From the NCBI RefSeq assembly GCF_004000765.1, contig NZ_BILW01000003.1, forward strand, positions 186,001 through 250,000: 64,000 nucleotides of DNA. The letters are read 5' to 3'. Below are positions 9,341 through 18,345 of the stretch, one piece after another. Under the pieces are notes generated by a model that saw only the letters and a program-made list of their open reading frames with translations, was not told the DNA's origin and made no database searches. The translations under genes were made by a program, and so were the position numbers. The stretch is from Paenibacillus chondroitinus NBRC 15376 (lineage in GTDB: Bacteria; Bacillota; Bacilli; Paenibacillales; NBRC-103111). The number at the start of each line of letters is the position of its first letter. Position 1 is the first letter of the stretch.

Positions 9341-10237
9341 TTAGCCTTTAATTGAACCAATCAAGACGCCTTTGACAAAATACTTCTGTAAGAATGGATA
9401 AACACACAAGATCGGAAGCACCGAGATGATGATGGCAGCAGCTCTTAAACCCTCCGGAGTTACCATCGTTTGCATAGAAGCACCTTCGCTCCCGTTGGTC
9501 GCATTCGTATTAAGCAGATTCTGGCTTGTCGTATCGATCATCTGCAGCAGCTTCACCATCAAAGAAAGCTTCCCCGAATTCGTGATATACATGAGCACAT
9601 TCATATACGAATTCCACCAGGTAACCGAATAAAATAACGTTAACGCCGCAATAATCGGCATGGAGAGCGGAAGAATAATTTTCCAAATAATGAACAGGTC
9701 ATTAGCTCCGTCAATCGCTGCAGATTCCTCAAGTTCCGAAGGCAATCCTTCGAAAAATGATTTCATGACGAAAAAATTGTACGTGCTTAGAAGACCAGGC
9801 AGCCAAAGTGCCCAATACGTGTTCATGATGCCCAGCGTTTTGATGAGGATATAATTGGGAATGATCCCTCCGCCGAACAACATGGTGAACGTTATGATCA
9901 TAAGCAGAGCATTCCTGCCCTTAAGCCGCTTGCGACTCAACGGATAGGCCGCCATGATCGTTGCTACAAGGTTAATGGAAGTTCCTACAACCGTAATGAT
10001 TAATGTATTTTTCATAGCATTAAACAGCTGGCCGTCTTCAATCAAGTTTTTAAAAGAAGTGAATGTGATCTCCTTCGGCCATAGGAACACTTCCCCAGAC
10101 ATAATGGCCCGAGAAGAGCTTAATGAGGTAGATAGCACATGAATGAACGGGAACAACGTCATCATGGCAAGTACCGCCAGAAACACATAGATGACACCAT
10201 AAACCAGCTTAACTGACGAGCTCTGACTGCCGAACAC
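9341..10237 (-). CDS. Carbohydrate ABC transporter permease (YtcP/CUT1 type), module 1
   Basis: A 298-residue inner-membrane permease with six predicted hydrophobic segments. The cytoplasmic EAA loop reads ELEESAAIDGANDLFIIWKI, which contacts the ATPase. The C-terminus VLIGSIKG is typical of this subfamily. It starts 12 bp after the stop of the other permease gene, so the two are translated from one message and form the heterodimeric channel. Confidence 0.93.
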   Translation of the reverse strand: MFGSQSSSVKLVYGVIYVFLAVLAMMTLFPFIHVLSTSLSSSRAIMSGEVFLWPKEITFTSFKNLIEDGQLFNAMKNTLIITVVGTSINLVATIMAAYPLSRKRLKGRNALLMIITFTMLFGGGIIPNYILIKTLGIMNTYWALWLPGLLSTYNFFVMKSFFEGLPSELEESAAIDGANDLFIIWKIILPLSMPIIAALTLFYSVTWWNSYMNVLMYITNSGKLSLMVKLLQMIDTTSQNLLNTNATNGSEGASMQTMVTPEGLRAAAIIISVLPILCVYPFLQKYFVKGVLIGSIKG

Positions 10238-10249
10238 CGCATTCCCCTC

Positions 10250-11227
10250 CTACCATAGCCCATTCTCGCCTAAGGCTTTAATTAATCGATTCACGCTGAC
10301 CACCAGAATCAAGCCAATGACGGATTGAAACAAGCCAAGTGCCGTCGTATAGCTGTACTGCGCGCCTTCAAGACCTACATGATAAACATAGGTGCTAATG
10401 ACATTCGCTACTTCTGAAACCGCTTTATTTTGCAGCACGAAAATATGCTCGAAGCCCACATCCATCATCTGACCCACACGCAGGATCAGCAGAATCGCGA
10501 TCGTGGATCGGATGCCCGGCAGTGTTACGTGCCAGATGCGCCGAAGCTTGCTCGCTCCATCAATCTTCGCTGCTTCATACAGCTGAGGATCAATACCCGC
10601 CATGGCGGCCAGGTAGAGAATGGTTCCCCAACCCGCATTCTGCCAGATCCCCGACAAGATGAATGTAATCGGCCACCAGAAGGTGCTTGCCATGAAATAG
10701 ATCGGCTCAATGCCGAACAGCTTCACTAAAGCAAAGTTTACGATCCCCGTGGAGGGAGACAGCAGCGCGATAACAATTCCGCCAAGTACAACCCAGGAGA
10801 TAAAATGCGGAATATAAAGCAGATTCTGAATCGTTCGCTTGTACCATTCCAGTCGGACTTCATTTAAAAGGATGGCTAGTGCAATAGGAACCGGGAAAGC
10901 GAAAACGATACTGTACACATTCAGGAGAAGCGTGTTCTTTAATACATTGAAAAAATCCGGACTCGTGAACAATCTGTTGAAATGTTTTAGGCCAACCCAC
11001 TGACTCCCCCATATCCCATCGGCGAAACGATAATTTTTGAAGGCAATGATCTCACCGAACATCGGCGTGTACTTAAATAGGAAATAGTAAGCAAAGATGG
11101 GAAGCAGCAAGAGATACAAGTATTTATCCCGCTTCACATACTTCCATGCCCGTTTAAGCTTCGTTGTTTGCTCCTTCTTCCCAATAATGGCTTGTGCGGT
11201 CGTGGCCCCGACGGTTCGTGATTTCAT
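10250..11227 (-). CDS. Carbohydrate ABC transporter permease (LplB type), module 1
   Basis: A 325-residue LplB-like permease. It has a cytoplasmic N-terminus (residues 1-45), six hydrophobic segments and an EAA loop reading YEAAKIDGASKLRRIWHVTLP. I set the start at the ATG at 11227, where AGGAGG (11240-11235) lies 7 nt away; the frame stays open further back without a good ribosome site. It is the first transporter gene after the AraC/Cache regulator gene, with a 96-bp gap that may carry its own promoter. Confidence 0.92.
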   Translation of the reverse strand: MKSRTVGATTAQAIIGKKEQTTKLKRAWKYVKRDKYLYLLLLPIFAYYFLFKYTPMFGEIIAFKNYRFADGIWGSQWVGLKHFNRLFTSPDFFNVLKNTLLLNVYSIVFAFPVPIALAILLNEVRLEWYKRTIQNLLYIPHFISWVVLGGIVIALLSPSTGIVNFALVKLFGIEPIYFMASTFWWPITFILSGIWQNAGWGTILYLAAMAGIDPQLYEAAKIDGASKLRRIWHVTLPGIRSTIAILLILRVGQMMDVGFEHIFVLQNKAVSEVANVISTYVYHVGLEGAQYSYTTALGLFQSVIGLILVVSVNRLIKALGENGLW

Positions 11228-11323
11228 GTCCCTACCTCCTTTCAGGTCGATGTCTTGCACCTTTATGGTATCGTTCCAGGATCGTTTTGGCATATAGACA
11301 CTTTTTAAAAATACACACCTTTT

Positions 11324-13660
11324 TTAACCGGAAACGGATTCGCTATTTTTATCATCTTCGCCTTTTTTAAGATTTTCCCTGAATTCCCCTGGTGTTTGGC
11401 CGGTATATTTCTTGAAAATGCGTATAAAACTCTGAACATTGTTATATCCAACGCTCTCCGCAATGGCGTTGACTTTCAGCTTTGAGCCCAGCAGCAGCTC
11501 CTTCGACTTCTCCATGCGGATCTGAATCAGACAATCCATAAAATTAGTTTCCGTCGTTTCCTTGAAGAGCTTGCTTAGATAAGGAACGCTTAGCTCAAAT
11601 TGCGCCGCCAACAGATTAAGCGAGAGATCGCTATCCATGTAATGCTGCTCGAGATACGCCAGAACCTGCCCGATGGTATCGTGGTGACCTTTGGAAAGCC
11701 GTTTCTCTTCGGTGCGCACAATGAGCTGATGCAGGAAATCGGACATGTAGCTCTTCAGCTCAGCGACTTTGACACAGCTTTCAATCCGGTCATAGATGTT
11801 TTCCTTCGGGTCCAGGAATTCTTTGATTTCGAGACCTTTATCCGATATGACCTTAATGGATTTCATAATCATCTGAATGCACATCTGCTTAATTAACTCG
11901 GGAGGAACATTGCCCGCCACAACCTCGCCAAAGATTTTATCCAGCTGTGATCGAAGCTTGTTTTTATCCGTATCCCGAATCAGGTTGACGACAGAATCAA
12001 TTAGCGCTGTGATCCGGTAAAATTTCTCATTATAATTGCTGCCCGCAATATCGTCGATGGAGACAACCGTGTTATCGCCCATAATTAACTTATATTTCAA
12101 CGCATTCAGCGCTTCTTCATAGGAAATCTGGATGCCTTCCAAATTGAATTGTGGACTGCCTACACCAATGGTTACGGTTTGTTTAAAATGAATCCCTACA
12201 TAATTTTTCACCAGATCAGCCACTTGCAGAGCTTGAATTTGATTGCCTTGCGAATCCTCCGATTCGAAGCTCATAATGACAGTGACTCTCCCATCGGTCA
12301 ATTCCACGGAAGTCCCCTTGCATACGCCTGCGATGAGTTCGTCCGCAACATTGCTGATGGCATAAGTAAATAAATACACATCTCGCGGAGTGTGATTCTC
12401 TTGGATGCGATCCAGTTCGATGATGAGCACGATGAATTGTTTATGATATAAATCGATCCCGAGCGTATGGAAATACGGCTTCATCCGGTTATAGTTTGTT
12501 TTATCCCCCATTAGCAGACTCATGATCAGACGCCATTTCAACGCAGGCAAGCTGTCATTCATTTGTTTCTGCAAAGATTCGTTGTCAGATATCATCTGTT
12601 TGAAAAACTGCTCCATATAGGTAAGGTCGCCGGTGCGGACCGATTTCTTACCCGCAACGGAATGAAAGAAAAGCTCAAGCGGCCGGAACGTGTAGTTGCT
12701 TACTGCAAAGACAAGAACAATAGCTAGCAAGAACATTCCCGCTGTCACAACCAGCAATAAATTGCGGACAATCATTAAAGGTCGGTTCATCTCGGGATCG
12801 GGAACGATACTGATGTATTTCCAACCATTGTAACTGGAAGTTAGATAAAAGGTGGTGTAGCTTCCACTTTTCGAGTGCGTCGTGATATAACCGTTATCCT
12901 TGAACTCACTGATCTCGGGGGCGCCGGGAATCGTGCTGAAGGAATGAAACAGATGCTCTTTGTTCTGCGAAGAAATAATCATCCCTTGGTTATTAATAAC
13001 TAATGTTTGACCTGCCCTTTGCTGATCCACATCTTGAATGAGATTGGATAGCGTGCTTTCCGCGACATTGACAATAATGGCACCTTTGCGAAACTGCGGC
13101 AAACTGATCAAGGGGTAAGTCCGCACCAAGGTAATCATATTTTTCTCAATTTGCAGTCCTGAACTGACCTCCGTTACCTTCCTGGTATCGAGCCATTCGC
13201 CGTAGCCCTTCATGCTCACATAAGCATCATGCCAAGCCATATCGTAGAAGCTGGATTCATCCGAGTATGTCACATCGGTCAACAAGCTCTTGTTCGCCAG
13301 AGAATATAAATAAAACGAAGAGATATTGCTGTTTGTAAACATCAGCGTCTTGAACCGCGTATTCAAAATGCGGAAATAATTGAGCCGTAGCTCATCGCTC
13401 GCATATCTGCCATTGAGGAATAACTCGACATCGGGTTCTTGGATGAAATTAATTGTACTCGTATCAATTTCATGCAGCATCATTTCAATCTTCTGCTGAC
13501 TGAGATGAAGCAGCGCTGTATTCGTGCGGCGGAGCTGATCTTCCATGCCCCCTTTCGAGCTTAAATAGGACAACCACACGGTGGAAGAAATGATGATTAG
13601 GAAAAACACACCATAAATTACCTTGAATCTGGCCGATATGTTACCTTGTAAAAATCGCAT
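11324..13660 (-). CDS. Membrane-anchored AraC-family sensor-regulator, module 1
   Basis: A 778-residue one-component regulator with a transmembrane helix at about 12-32, an extracellular Cache-like sensor domain to about 280, a second transmembrane helix (VTAGMFLLAIVLVFAVSNY, about 290-310), a cytoplasmic middle region and a C-terminal pair of helix-turn-helix motifs of the AraC type (about 670-770; QSFIRIFKKYTGQTPGEFRE). Such proteins sense an extracellular sugar or binding protein and activate the neighbouring transporter operon. The start at 13660 has AAAGGAG 6 nt upstream. A cre-like site lies 57 bp before the start, so glucose control is likely. Confidence 0.88.
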   Translation of the reverse strand: MRFLQGNISARFKVIYGVFFLIIISSTVWLSYLSSKGGMEDQLRRTNTALLHLSQQKIEMMLHEIDTSTINFIQEPDVELFLNGRYASDELRLNYFRILNTRFKTLMFTNSNISSFYLYSLANKSLLTDVTYSDESSFYDMAWHDAYVSMKGYGEWLDTRKVTEVSSGLQIEKNMITLVRTYPLISLPQFRKGAIIVNVAESTLSNLIQDVDQQRAGQTLVINNQGMIISSQNKEHLFHSFSTIPGAPEISEFKDNGYITTHSKSGSYTTFYLTSSYNGWKYISIVPDPEMNRPLMIVRNLLLVVTAGMFLLAIVLVFAVSNYTFRPLELFFHSVAGKKSVRTGDLTYMEQFFKQMISDNESLQKQMNDSLPALKWRLIMSLLMGDKTNYNRMKPYFHTLGIDLYHKQFIVLIIELDRIQENHTPRDVYLFTYAISNVADELIAGVCKGTSVELTDGRVTVIMSFESEDSQGNQIQALQVADLVKNYVGIHFKQTVTIGVGSPQFNLEGIQISYEEALNALKYKLIMGDNTVVSIDDIAGSNYNEKFYRITALIDSVVNLIRDTDKNKLRSQLDKIFGEVVAGNVPPELIKQMCIQMIMKSIKVISDKGLEIKEFLDPKENIYDRIESCVKVAELKSYMSDFLHQLIVRTEEKRLSKGHHDTIGQVLAYLEQHYMDSDLSLNLLAAQFELSVPYLSKLFKETTETNFMDCLIQIRMEKSKELLLGSKLKVNAIAESVGYNNVQSFIRIFKKYTGQTPGEFRENLKKGEDDKNSESVSG

Positions 13661-13716
13661 GGTTATCTCCTTTTCTCTGTGTAAAATAGAGGCTCGACAA
13701 TGTGGCACACGTGTAA

Positions 13717-13731
13717 TGGTAACGCTTACAA
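13717..13731 (-). promoter_or_regulatory. Catabolite response element (cre) before the module 1 regulator
   Basis: The minus strand reads TTGTAAGCGTTACCA, which matches the CcpA consensus WTGNAANCGNWNNCW at every position. It lies 56 bp upstream of the regulator start, a position suited to repression by CcpA. An overlapping inverted repeat AATGGTAA/TTACCATT (13715-13722 and 13733-13740) may be a second operator. Confidence 0.7.
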
Positions 13732-13820
13732 ATTACCATTTGTAAATCCTTTCCTCATATGATAAAGCAAGAATGGGGATTGTTCAACCTTACAAAAGAA
13801 GGTAAATACCGTTCAAATGG

Positions 13821-13859
13821 AAAAAAACCTCCAAGTAAACAGCACTGTTTACCTGAAGG
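13821..13859 (-). terminator. Intrinsic terminator of the PAS kinase gene
   Basis: Fifteen base pairs (with G-T pairs) form between 13859-13845 and 13842-13828 with a 2-nt tip, followed on the minus strand by seven T residues (13827-13821). It isolates the kinase gene from module 1. Confidence 0.9.
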
Positions 13860-13879
13860 GATATGATCCTGACGCAACG

Positions 13880-15286
13880 CTATTTTTTTATCGGAAGCTC
13901 GATTTGCACCTTCGTTCCGTGGTTAATCTTACTTTGAATCGTCAAATCTCCATTATGTCCATGAATAATTCGTTTGCACACCATTAGCCCTAAACCGGTG
14001 CCATTCGTTTTTGTCGTGAAAAACGGCTCCCCCAACTGAGTCAGCTTATCTTCCGAAATACCTACACCTTGATCTTCGACGCAAATAATCAGTCGTTGAT
14101 TCAGGACATTTCTTACGGATAACTGTATCACACCACCATTTCCCATGGACTCAATCGCATTCTTCAAAATATTAATTAAAACTTGTTTAATTTGGTCTGG
14201 AATACAATAAATGGCCGGGATGTCCTGATCCATGTCCATTTGTATTTGTACGTTATACAGATGAGCATGGGGCTGAAGAAAAGCAATAACACTTCGAACA
14301 AGCTCCCGGGGATTACTCTCCAGATAGTAACTCAAGTGTGGTTTCGCCAGCGTCATAAATTCATTCACGACATAATTGATATGCTCGAGTTCTTCCATCA
14401 TCACATCAACATAGTCGGCATTTTTCGCTTTTAGTAAATGTACGAACCCTTTCAGGGAGGTTAACGGATTACGTATATCATGTGCGATGCCAGCTGCCAA
14501 TTGACCAATTAACGACAGTTTCTCCGATCGGATCATCGCTTCTTCCGACTTCTTGCGCTCTGTGAGATCGCGAATGACGCTCTGCATGACCGGATTCCCA
14601 ATATTTTTGTGAACATAGATCGAGGATATTTCCGCATCAAAAAGCGTGCCGTCTTTCTTACGCATTCTCCGCTCCACAAAATCACTGTAGTTATCCATCT
14701 GCATAATCTGTTCAATTCGCTCAATAATCACTGCCTTATCCGTTGGACAGAAATAATCATAAATCGAAGCTCCAATGAATTCATCAGATGAAGTTCCAAA
14801 CAGTTTACAACAGGCATCGTTCACGAAGAGGATGAGTCCGTCTTTATGCAAAACAATAGGTTCAGGATTAAGCTTGAGCAGCCTCCTGTACTGTTTCTCA
14901 CTCTCAAAAAGCTCCTCTTCCACTCTTTTCTTTTCACTAATGTCTCGTTCCAACCCGACAAAGCCAACTACGTTTCCGTCCCTATCTTTCAAAGGCGAGA
15001 CTGTCACACTGGCAATAAAAGTCGTTCCGTCTTTTCTAAGTTTTATTGCTTCGAAATCCTTAACTTGCTCGCCATTGATTAATGACTGGTACAATCGAAG
15101 AGCATCGTCTTTGTAATCATCCGGTGTCATTGGCAATATTTGTCCAATAACCTCTTCCCTCGTCCAGCCATGTAACTCTTCAAATTTCTTATTCACTTCC
15201 AGCACAGTTCCATTTATATCGACGATTACAATCCCATCGGATGTTAAATTCATGAAGGAATCAATTAAGTATTCTTTTACATTCAT
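13880..15286 (-). CDS. PAS-domain sensor histidine kinase, orphan (sporulation-kinase-like)
   Basis: A 468-residue soluble kinase with two PAS domains (about 10-118 and 130-245), each ending in the typical RDISEKK/RDLTERKK exit motif. The HisKA domain follows with the phospho-acceptor H269 (GIAHDIRNPLTSLKG), then a HATPase domain with the N box (LKNAIESMGNGG) and G2 box (GTGLGLMVCKRI). There are no membrane segments. No response regulator is adjacent, and the layout is like KinA/KinE-type kinases that feed the Spo0 phosphorelay; that target is inference. It is flanked by its own terminator and appears monocistronic. Confidence 0.88.
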   Translation of the reverse strand: MNVKEYLIDSFMNLTSDGIVIVDINGTVLEVNKKFEELHGWTREEVIGQILPMTPDDYKDDALRLYQSLINGEQVKDFEAIKLRKDGTTFIASVTVSPLKDRDGNVVGFVGLERDISEKKRVEEELFESEKQYRRLLKLNPEPIVLHKDGLILFVNDACCKLFGTSSDEFIGASIYDYFCPTDKAVIIERIEQIMQMDNYSDFVERRMRKKDGTLFDAEISSIYVHKNIGNPVMQSVIRDLTERKKSEEAMIRSEKLSLIGQLAAGIAHDIRNPLTSLKGFVHLLKAKNADYVDVMMEELEHINYVVNEFMTLAKPHLSYYLESNPRELVRSVIAFLQPHAHLYNVQIQMDMDQDIPAIYCIPDQIKQVLINILKNAIESMGNGGVIQLSVRNVLNQRLIICVEDQGVGISEDKLTQLGEPFFTTKTNGTGLGLMVCKRIIHGHNGDLTIQSKINHGTKVQIELPIKK

Positions 15287-15363
15287 GAGTAAATATCCCC
15301 TAGTTCTATCAAGTGATAGTAAGTGTATTCGTCTTCAATGGTGAAAAACCTTTATTAATCGCC

Positions 15364-15996
15364 CTATTCAGACGTTTTTTTACATTTTATCATTAGAAAT
15401 TTAAATGGCGGTTTATTTTCCGCATTCTTATGCGGCTCAACAATTTCCGAAAATTCTAACAGCCCGTATTTCCCAAATTCTTGCGTGATCGAGTCTGCGT
15501 CATAGAAAAACATTTTTACACCTGCGGGGGTCTCGTAATAGTCTTTACCCAATTGTTGGCCCTTTCCAAACATGGGGGCTTCTTTTGAAATCGTCGTAAA
15601 AACCATATATCCGTTCGGCTTTAACTGGTTGTAACAATCCTCGATAAACTTTGCTCTCTCGTCTTCATTCAACAAATGAATAAGTGCATAGCTGAATATG
15701 CCGTCATACAGCTTGTTCTCAAACGGCATGTCAGCCACTGAACCATGAAAAATGTCAATGTGAAGTCCTTCTTGCCGGGCCAGTTCAATCGCTGTTTTCG
15801 AGATCTCAATGCCTGTTACATGGATGTCATTATCCATAAATACCTTTGCGTTTCTACCATACCCGATGCCCGGTATCAAGATATCCTTGACGTCTTTCTC
15901 CAGGAAAAAGTCCTTGGTCAAGATGGCTGAGTCTGCAGGTTCAAATCCCCACATCCTTTGATTCTCGATAAAACTGGATTCCCAAAATTCTGTCAT
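15364..15996 (-). CDS. Class I SAM-dependent methyltransferase (TehB-like)
   Basis: A 210-residue soluble protein with a Rossmann-type methyltransferase fold. Motif I reads IPGIGYGRNAKVF, the acidic residue after beta-2 lies in GIEISKTAI, and motif IV is around YDGIFSYALIHLL. The start at 15996 is supported by GAGGAG 8 nt upstream, excluding a 16-residue longer frame. The nearest described relatives act on small molecules such as thiols, tellurite or thiopurines; the true substrate is unknown. It stands alone, next to the repeat array. Confidence 0.82.
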   Translation of the reverse strand: MTEFWESSFIENQRMWGFEPADSAILTKDFFLEKDVKDILIPGIGYGRNAKVFMDNDIHVTGIEISKTAIELARQEGLHIDIFHGSVADMPFENKLYDGIFSYALIHLLNEDERAKFIEDCYNQLKPNGYMVFTTISKEAPMFGKGQQLGKDYYETPAGVKMFFYDADSITQEFGKYGLLEFSEIVEPHKNAENKPPFKFLMIKCKKTSE

Positions 15997-16105
15997 TCTA
16001 CATTCTCCTCTTATATGTGATATTAGCTTAACATTTGTCAGCAAGTTGTATGCCTATTATAGAACGAACGTTCTAAAATATCAAATTTTCATCCCCGGTT
16101 TCCTT

Positions 16106-16780
16106 CCGCGCGTAGAAGGGCGCATTTCGAGGAAATAACGCCCTGGAGTTCCCTTCGCTGAATGAGAAAGCGCCGCGCGCTACGAATTCAGCGCTGCTGA
16201 AGGGCTTCGTGGTGAGTTCCAGCCTCACCACCATAACCAAGTTGGCTGCGCAGCCAACTTGGCGGAACTACAATCCACTATTTCGGTGAATAGTGGAGGG
16301 GTGGCGACTGGAGGGGAACTACAGGACCTTATTTCTTCCCATTTGGCTGGTTTTTAGCCAAACATGAAGAAATAAGAGCCCCTAGTTCCCCTCCCCGCGT
16401 AAAAAGGTGCATTTCGATGAAATAACGCCCTGGAGTTCCCTTCGCTGAATGAGAAAGCGCCACGCGCTACGAATTCAGCGCTGCTGAAGGGCTTGGTGGT
16501 GAGTTCCAGCCTCACCACCATAACCAAGTTGGCTGCGCGGACAACAGAGCGGATCTACAGTCCACTATTTCGGTGAGTGGGTGGAGGCTGGTGACAGGGA
16601 GGGGAACTACAGGGCCTTATTTCTCCACATTTGGCTGGTTTTTCGCCAAACATGAGAAATAAGAGCCCCCAGTTCCCCTCCCCGCGTAAAAGGGCGCATT
16701 TCGATGAAATAACGCCCTGGTGTTCCCTTCTCTGAATGAGCAAGCGCAACGCGCTGCGAATTCAGCGGTGAGGTTCGACC
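16106..16780. repeat. Tandem 287-bp repeat built of nested hairpins (two copies plus a partial third)
   Basis: The anchor GCATTTCG recurs at 16122, 16409 and 16696, giving a period of 287 bp. Each unit holds: an AGGGCG/CGCCCT stem enclosing ATTTC/GAAAT; CGCTGAAT/ATTCAGCG enclosing AGCGC/GCGCT; TGGTGAG/CTCACCA; a palindrome starting CCAAGTTGGCTGC (copy 1 intact at 16236-16262, copy 2 decayed); CCACTATT/AATAGTGG; and an outer GAGGGGAACTA/TAGTTCCCCTC stem enclosing CTTATTTC.../...GAAATAAG and TTGGC/GCCAA. The third copy keeps the first two hairpins and then diverges. No credible gene lies in this 790-bp stretch. Confidence 0.92.
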
Positions 16781-16815
16781 TCACCCTATCCGCCAAGCCC
16801 TCCCCAAACGCTACA

Positions 16816-16840
16816 AAAAGATCGCCAGCGGCGATCTTTT
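16816..16840. terminator. Bidirectional terminator, end of the sulfatase gene
   Basis: AAAAGATCGCC (16816-16826) pairs perfectly with GGCGATCTTTT (16830-16840) around a 3-nt loop. The T-rich arm in both directions makes it work for the minus-strand sulfatase gene, which ends at 16875. Confidence 0.85.
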
Positions 16841-16874
16841 CCCAATCTCAACGAAACGCGGAGAAAACCGCGTG

Positions 16875-18275
16875 TCATTCCGATGAAACAGCAACGCTTC
16901 TCCCCGACTCCTGATATCTTTCGAGGACAAGCTTCATGGCTTGGACGACCTCGGGATATTCGTCAACCAGATTATTCGTTTCACCAATATCTGTACTAAG
17001 ATCATACAATTGGTACTCCGGCGACCCTTCCGGCTCTTCGCCAGGCTTGGGGAAGCTCCATCCGCCCGAGCCCGGGCATAACTCCAGCTTCCAGTTCCCT
17101 TGGCGAATTGAGAACGCCCCCTGAATGGAATGATGAACTATGGCTTCTCGCAATGGCCCCTCATATGGCTGATCAGCCCAAACGGGCAGATTGCTCACAC
17201 TATCCTCACCTGCGTCCGGAGGTAACGTTACTTCTACTATCTCTGCAACCGTTGCCAGCAAATCCGTCAGGCAGACGGGCTCATCGCTCATGCGCCCAGC
17301 CTGTATGCGCTGCGGCCATTTTACAATCAGCGGTATCCGATGTCCGCCTTCATAAATATCCGCTTTATGACCGCGGAAAACATAACTTGGGTTATGCCCA
17401 AATGCTGCAAGCTCCTCATAATTAGCCCGAGGCGAGCAGCCATTATCGCTCGTATAGATGACAATCGTGTTGTCGGAGAGTTGTAAGTCATCGAGTTTAT
17501 TCATAATTTGGCCGATCACATCGTCACACATGAGCACAAAGTCACCATACGCGTTCGTACCCGATTGACCAACGAAGGCCTCCGATGGCAGGATCGGGGT
17601 ATGCGGAGCAGGTAACGGGAAATAGATGAAAAAAGGCTCATCCCTCCATTGCTCGATCCACTCCAATGTTTTAGCTGTAAGTGTAGGAAGTACTTGCTGA
17701 TGTTCGAAATCCGGTGCCGTAGCCCCTTCACGCCAATAAGCCACCGGATCATCGTTGCGCGTGATGCGATCCGGCAGTTGGGTAACCCGGTCGTTCTCGA
17801 TATAAACATAAGGAGGCATATCCAGCGATGCGCTAATCCCGTAATAATAATCAAATCCATGTGATATCGGCCCCTTTTGAACAGGCTCTCGATAATCAAC
17901 TTCACTTTCCGCGTCGCCGACCTTCGCCCATTCCATGCCCAAATGCCATTTGCCGATACAAGCCGTTTTATAACCCTGTTCACGGAGTAAACTGGCAACT
18001 GTCATTCGGCCATCCTCAATGAGTGGAGCGGAAAATCCATTCAGAACGCCCTTCTTGAGCGACGAACGCCAATTGTATCTTCCGGTTAAGATACTATATC
18101 GAGATGGCGTGCAGACGGCCGATGAAGAATGAGCATCCGTAAAGGCGATCCCTTCTTTGGCCAATCGGTCAAAATGAACCGTATGAATTTTGGAATTTTT
18201 ATTCAGATAGGAAATATCGCCATACCCCATATCGTCCGCCAGAATATAAATCATGTTCGGTTGTTTGGATTTCAT
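16875..18275 (-). CDS. Sulfatase (S1 family)
   Basis: A 466-residue type I sulfatase. The signature C55-T-P-S-R supplies the cysteine that an anaerobic or FGE-type maturase converts to formylglycine; D14-D15 near the N-terminus are calcium ligands, and GKWHLG and the TSDNG motif complete the active site. No signal peptide is visible, so it acts in the cytoplasm, or export is unconventional; this fits desulfation of imported sulfated oligosaccharides. AGGAGG precedes the ATG. It follows the module 2 transporter genes but a strong terminator separates it from the binding-protein gene, so it may be expressed at a lower level. No maturase gene is in the window. Confidence 0.93.
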   Translation of the reverse strand: MKSKQPNMIYILADDMGYGDISYLNKNSKIHTVHFDRLAKEGIAFTDAHSSSAVCTPSRYSILTGRYNWRSSLKKGVLNGFSAPLIEDGRMTVASLLREQGYKTACIGKWHLGMEWAKVGDAESEVDYREPVQKGPISHGFDYYYGISASLDMPPYVYIENDRVTQLPDRITRNDDPVAYWREGATAPDFEHQQVLPTLTAKTLEWIEQWRDEPFFIYFPLPAPHTPILPSEAFVGQSGTNAYGDFVLMCDDVIGQIMNKLDDLQLSDNTIVIYTSDNGCSPRANYEELAAFGHNPSYVFRGHKADIYEGGHRIPLIVKWPQRIQAGRMSDEPVCLTDLLATVAEIVEVTLPPDAGEDSVSNLPVWADQPYEGPLREAIVHHSIQGAFSIRQGNWKLELCPGSGGWSFPKPGEEPEGSPEYQLYDLSTDIGETNNLVDEYPEVVQAMKLVLERYQESGRSVAVSSE

Positions 18276-18308
18276 CTGTTTCTCCTCCTAAATGGAATGG
18301 GCAGTTCA

Positions 18309-18335
18309 AAAAGCATGGATTCCCTCCATGCTTTT
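18309..18335 (-). terminator. Terminator after the module 2 binding-protein gene
   Basis: AAAAGCATGGA (18309-18319) pairs with TCCATGCTTTT (18325-18335) around a 5-nt loop. Either strand ends in a T-run, so it can stop transcription coming from the binding-protein gene and limits read-through into the sulfatase gene. Confidence 0.85.
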
Positions 18336-18345
18336 CACTAGACCT

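Noticed and set aside
16555-16749. 64-residue frame within the repeat array
   Set aside because: It is made of repeat hairpin sequence, has no ribosome site and no sensible protein composition.
16106-16780. CRISPR array
   Set aside because: The unit is 287 bp without short spacers, and no cas genes are near.
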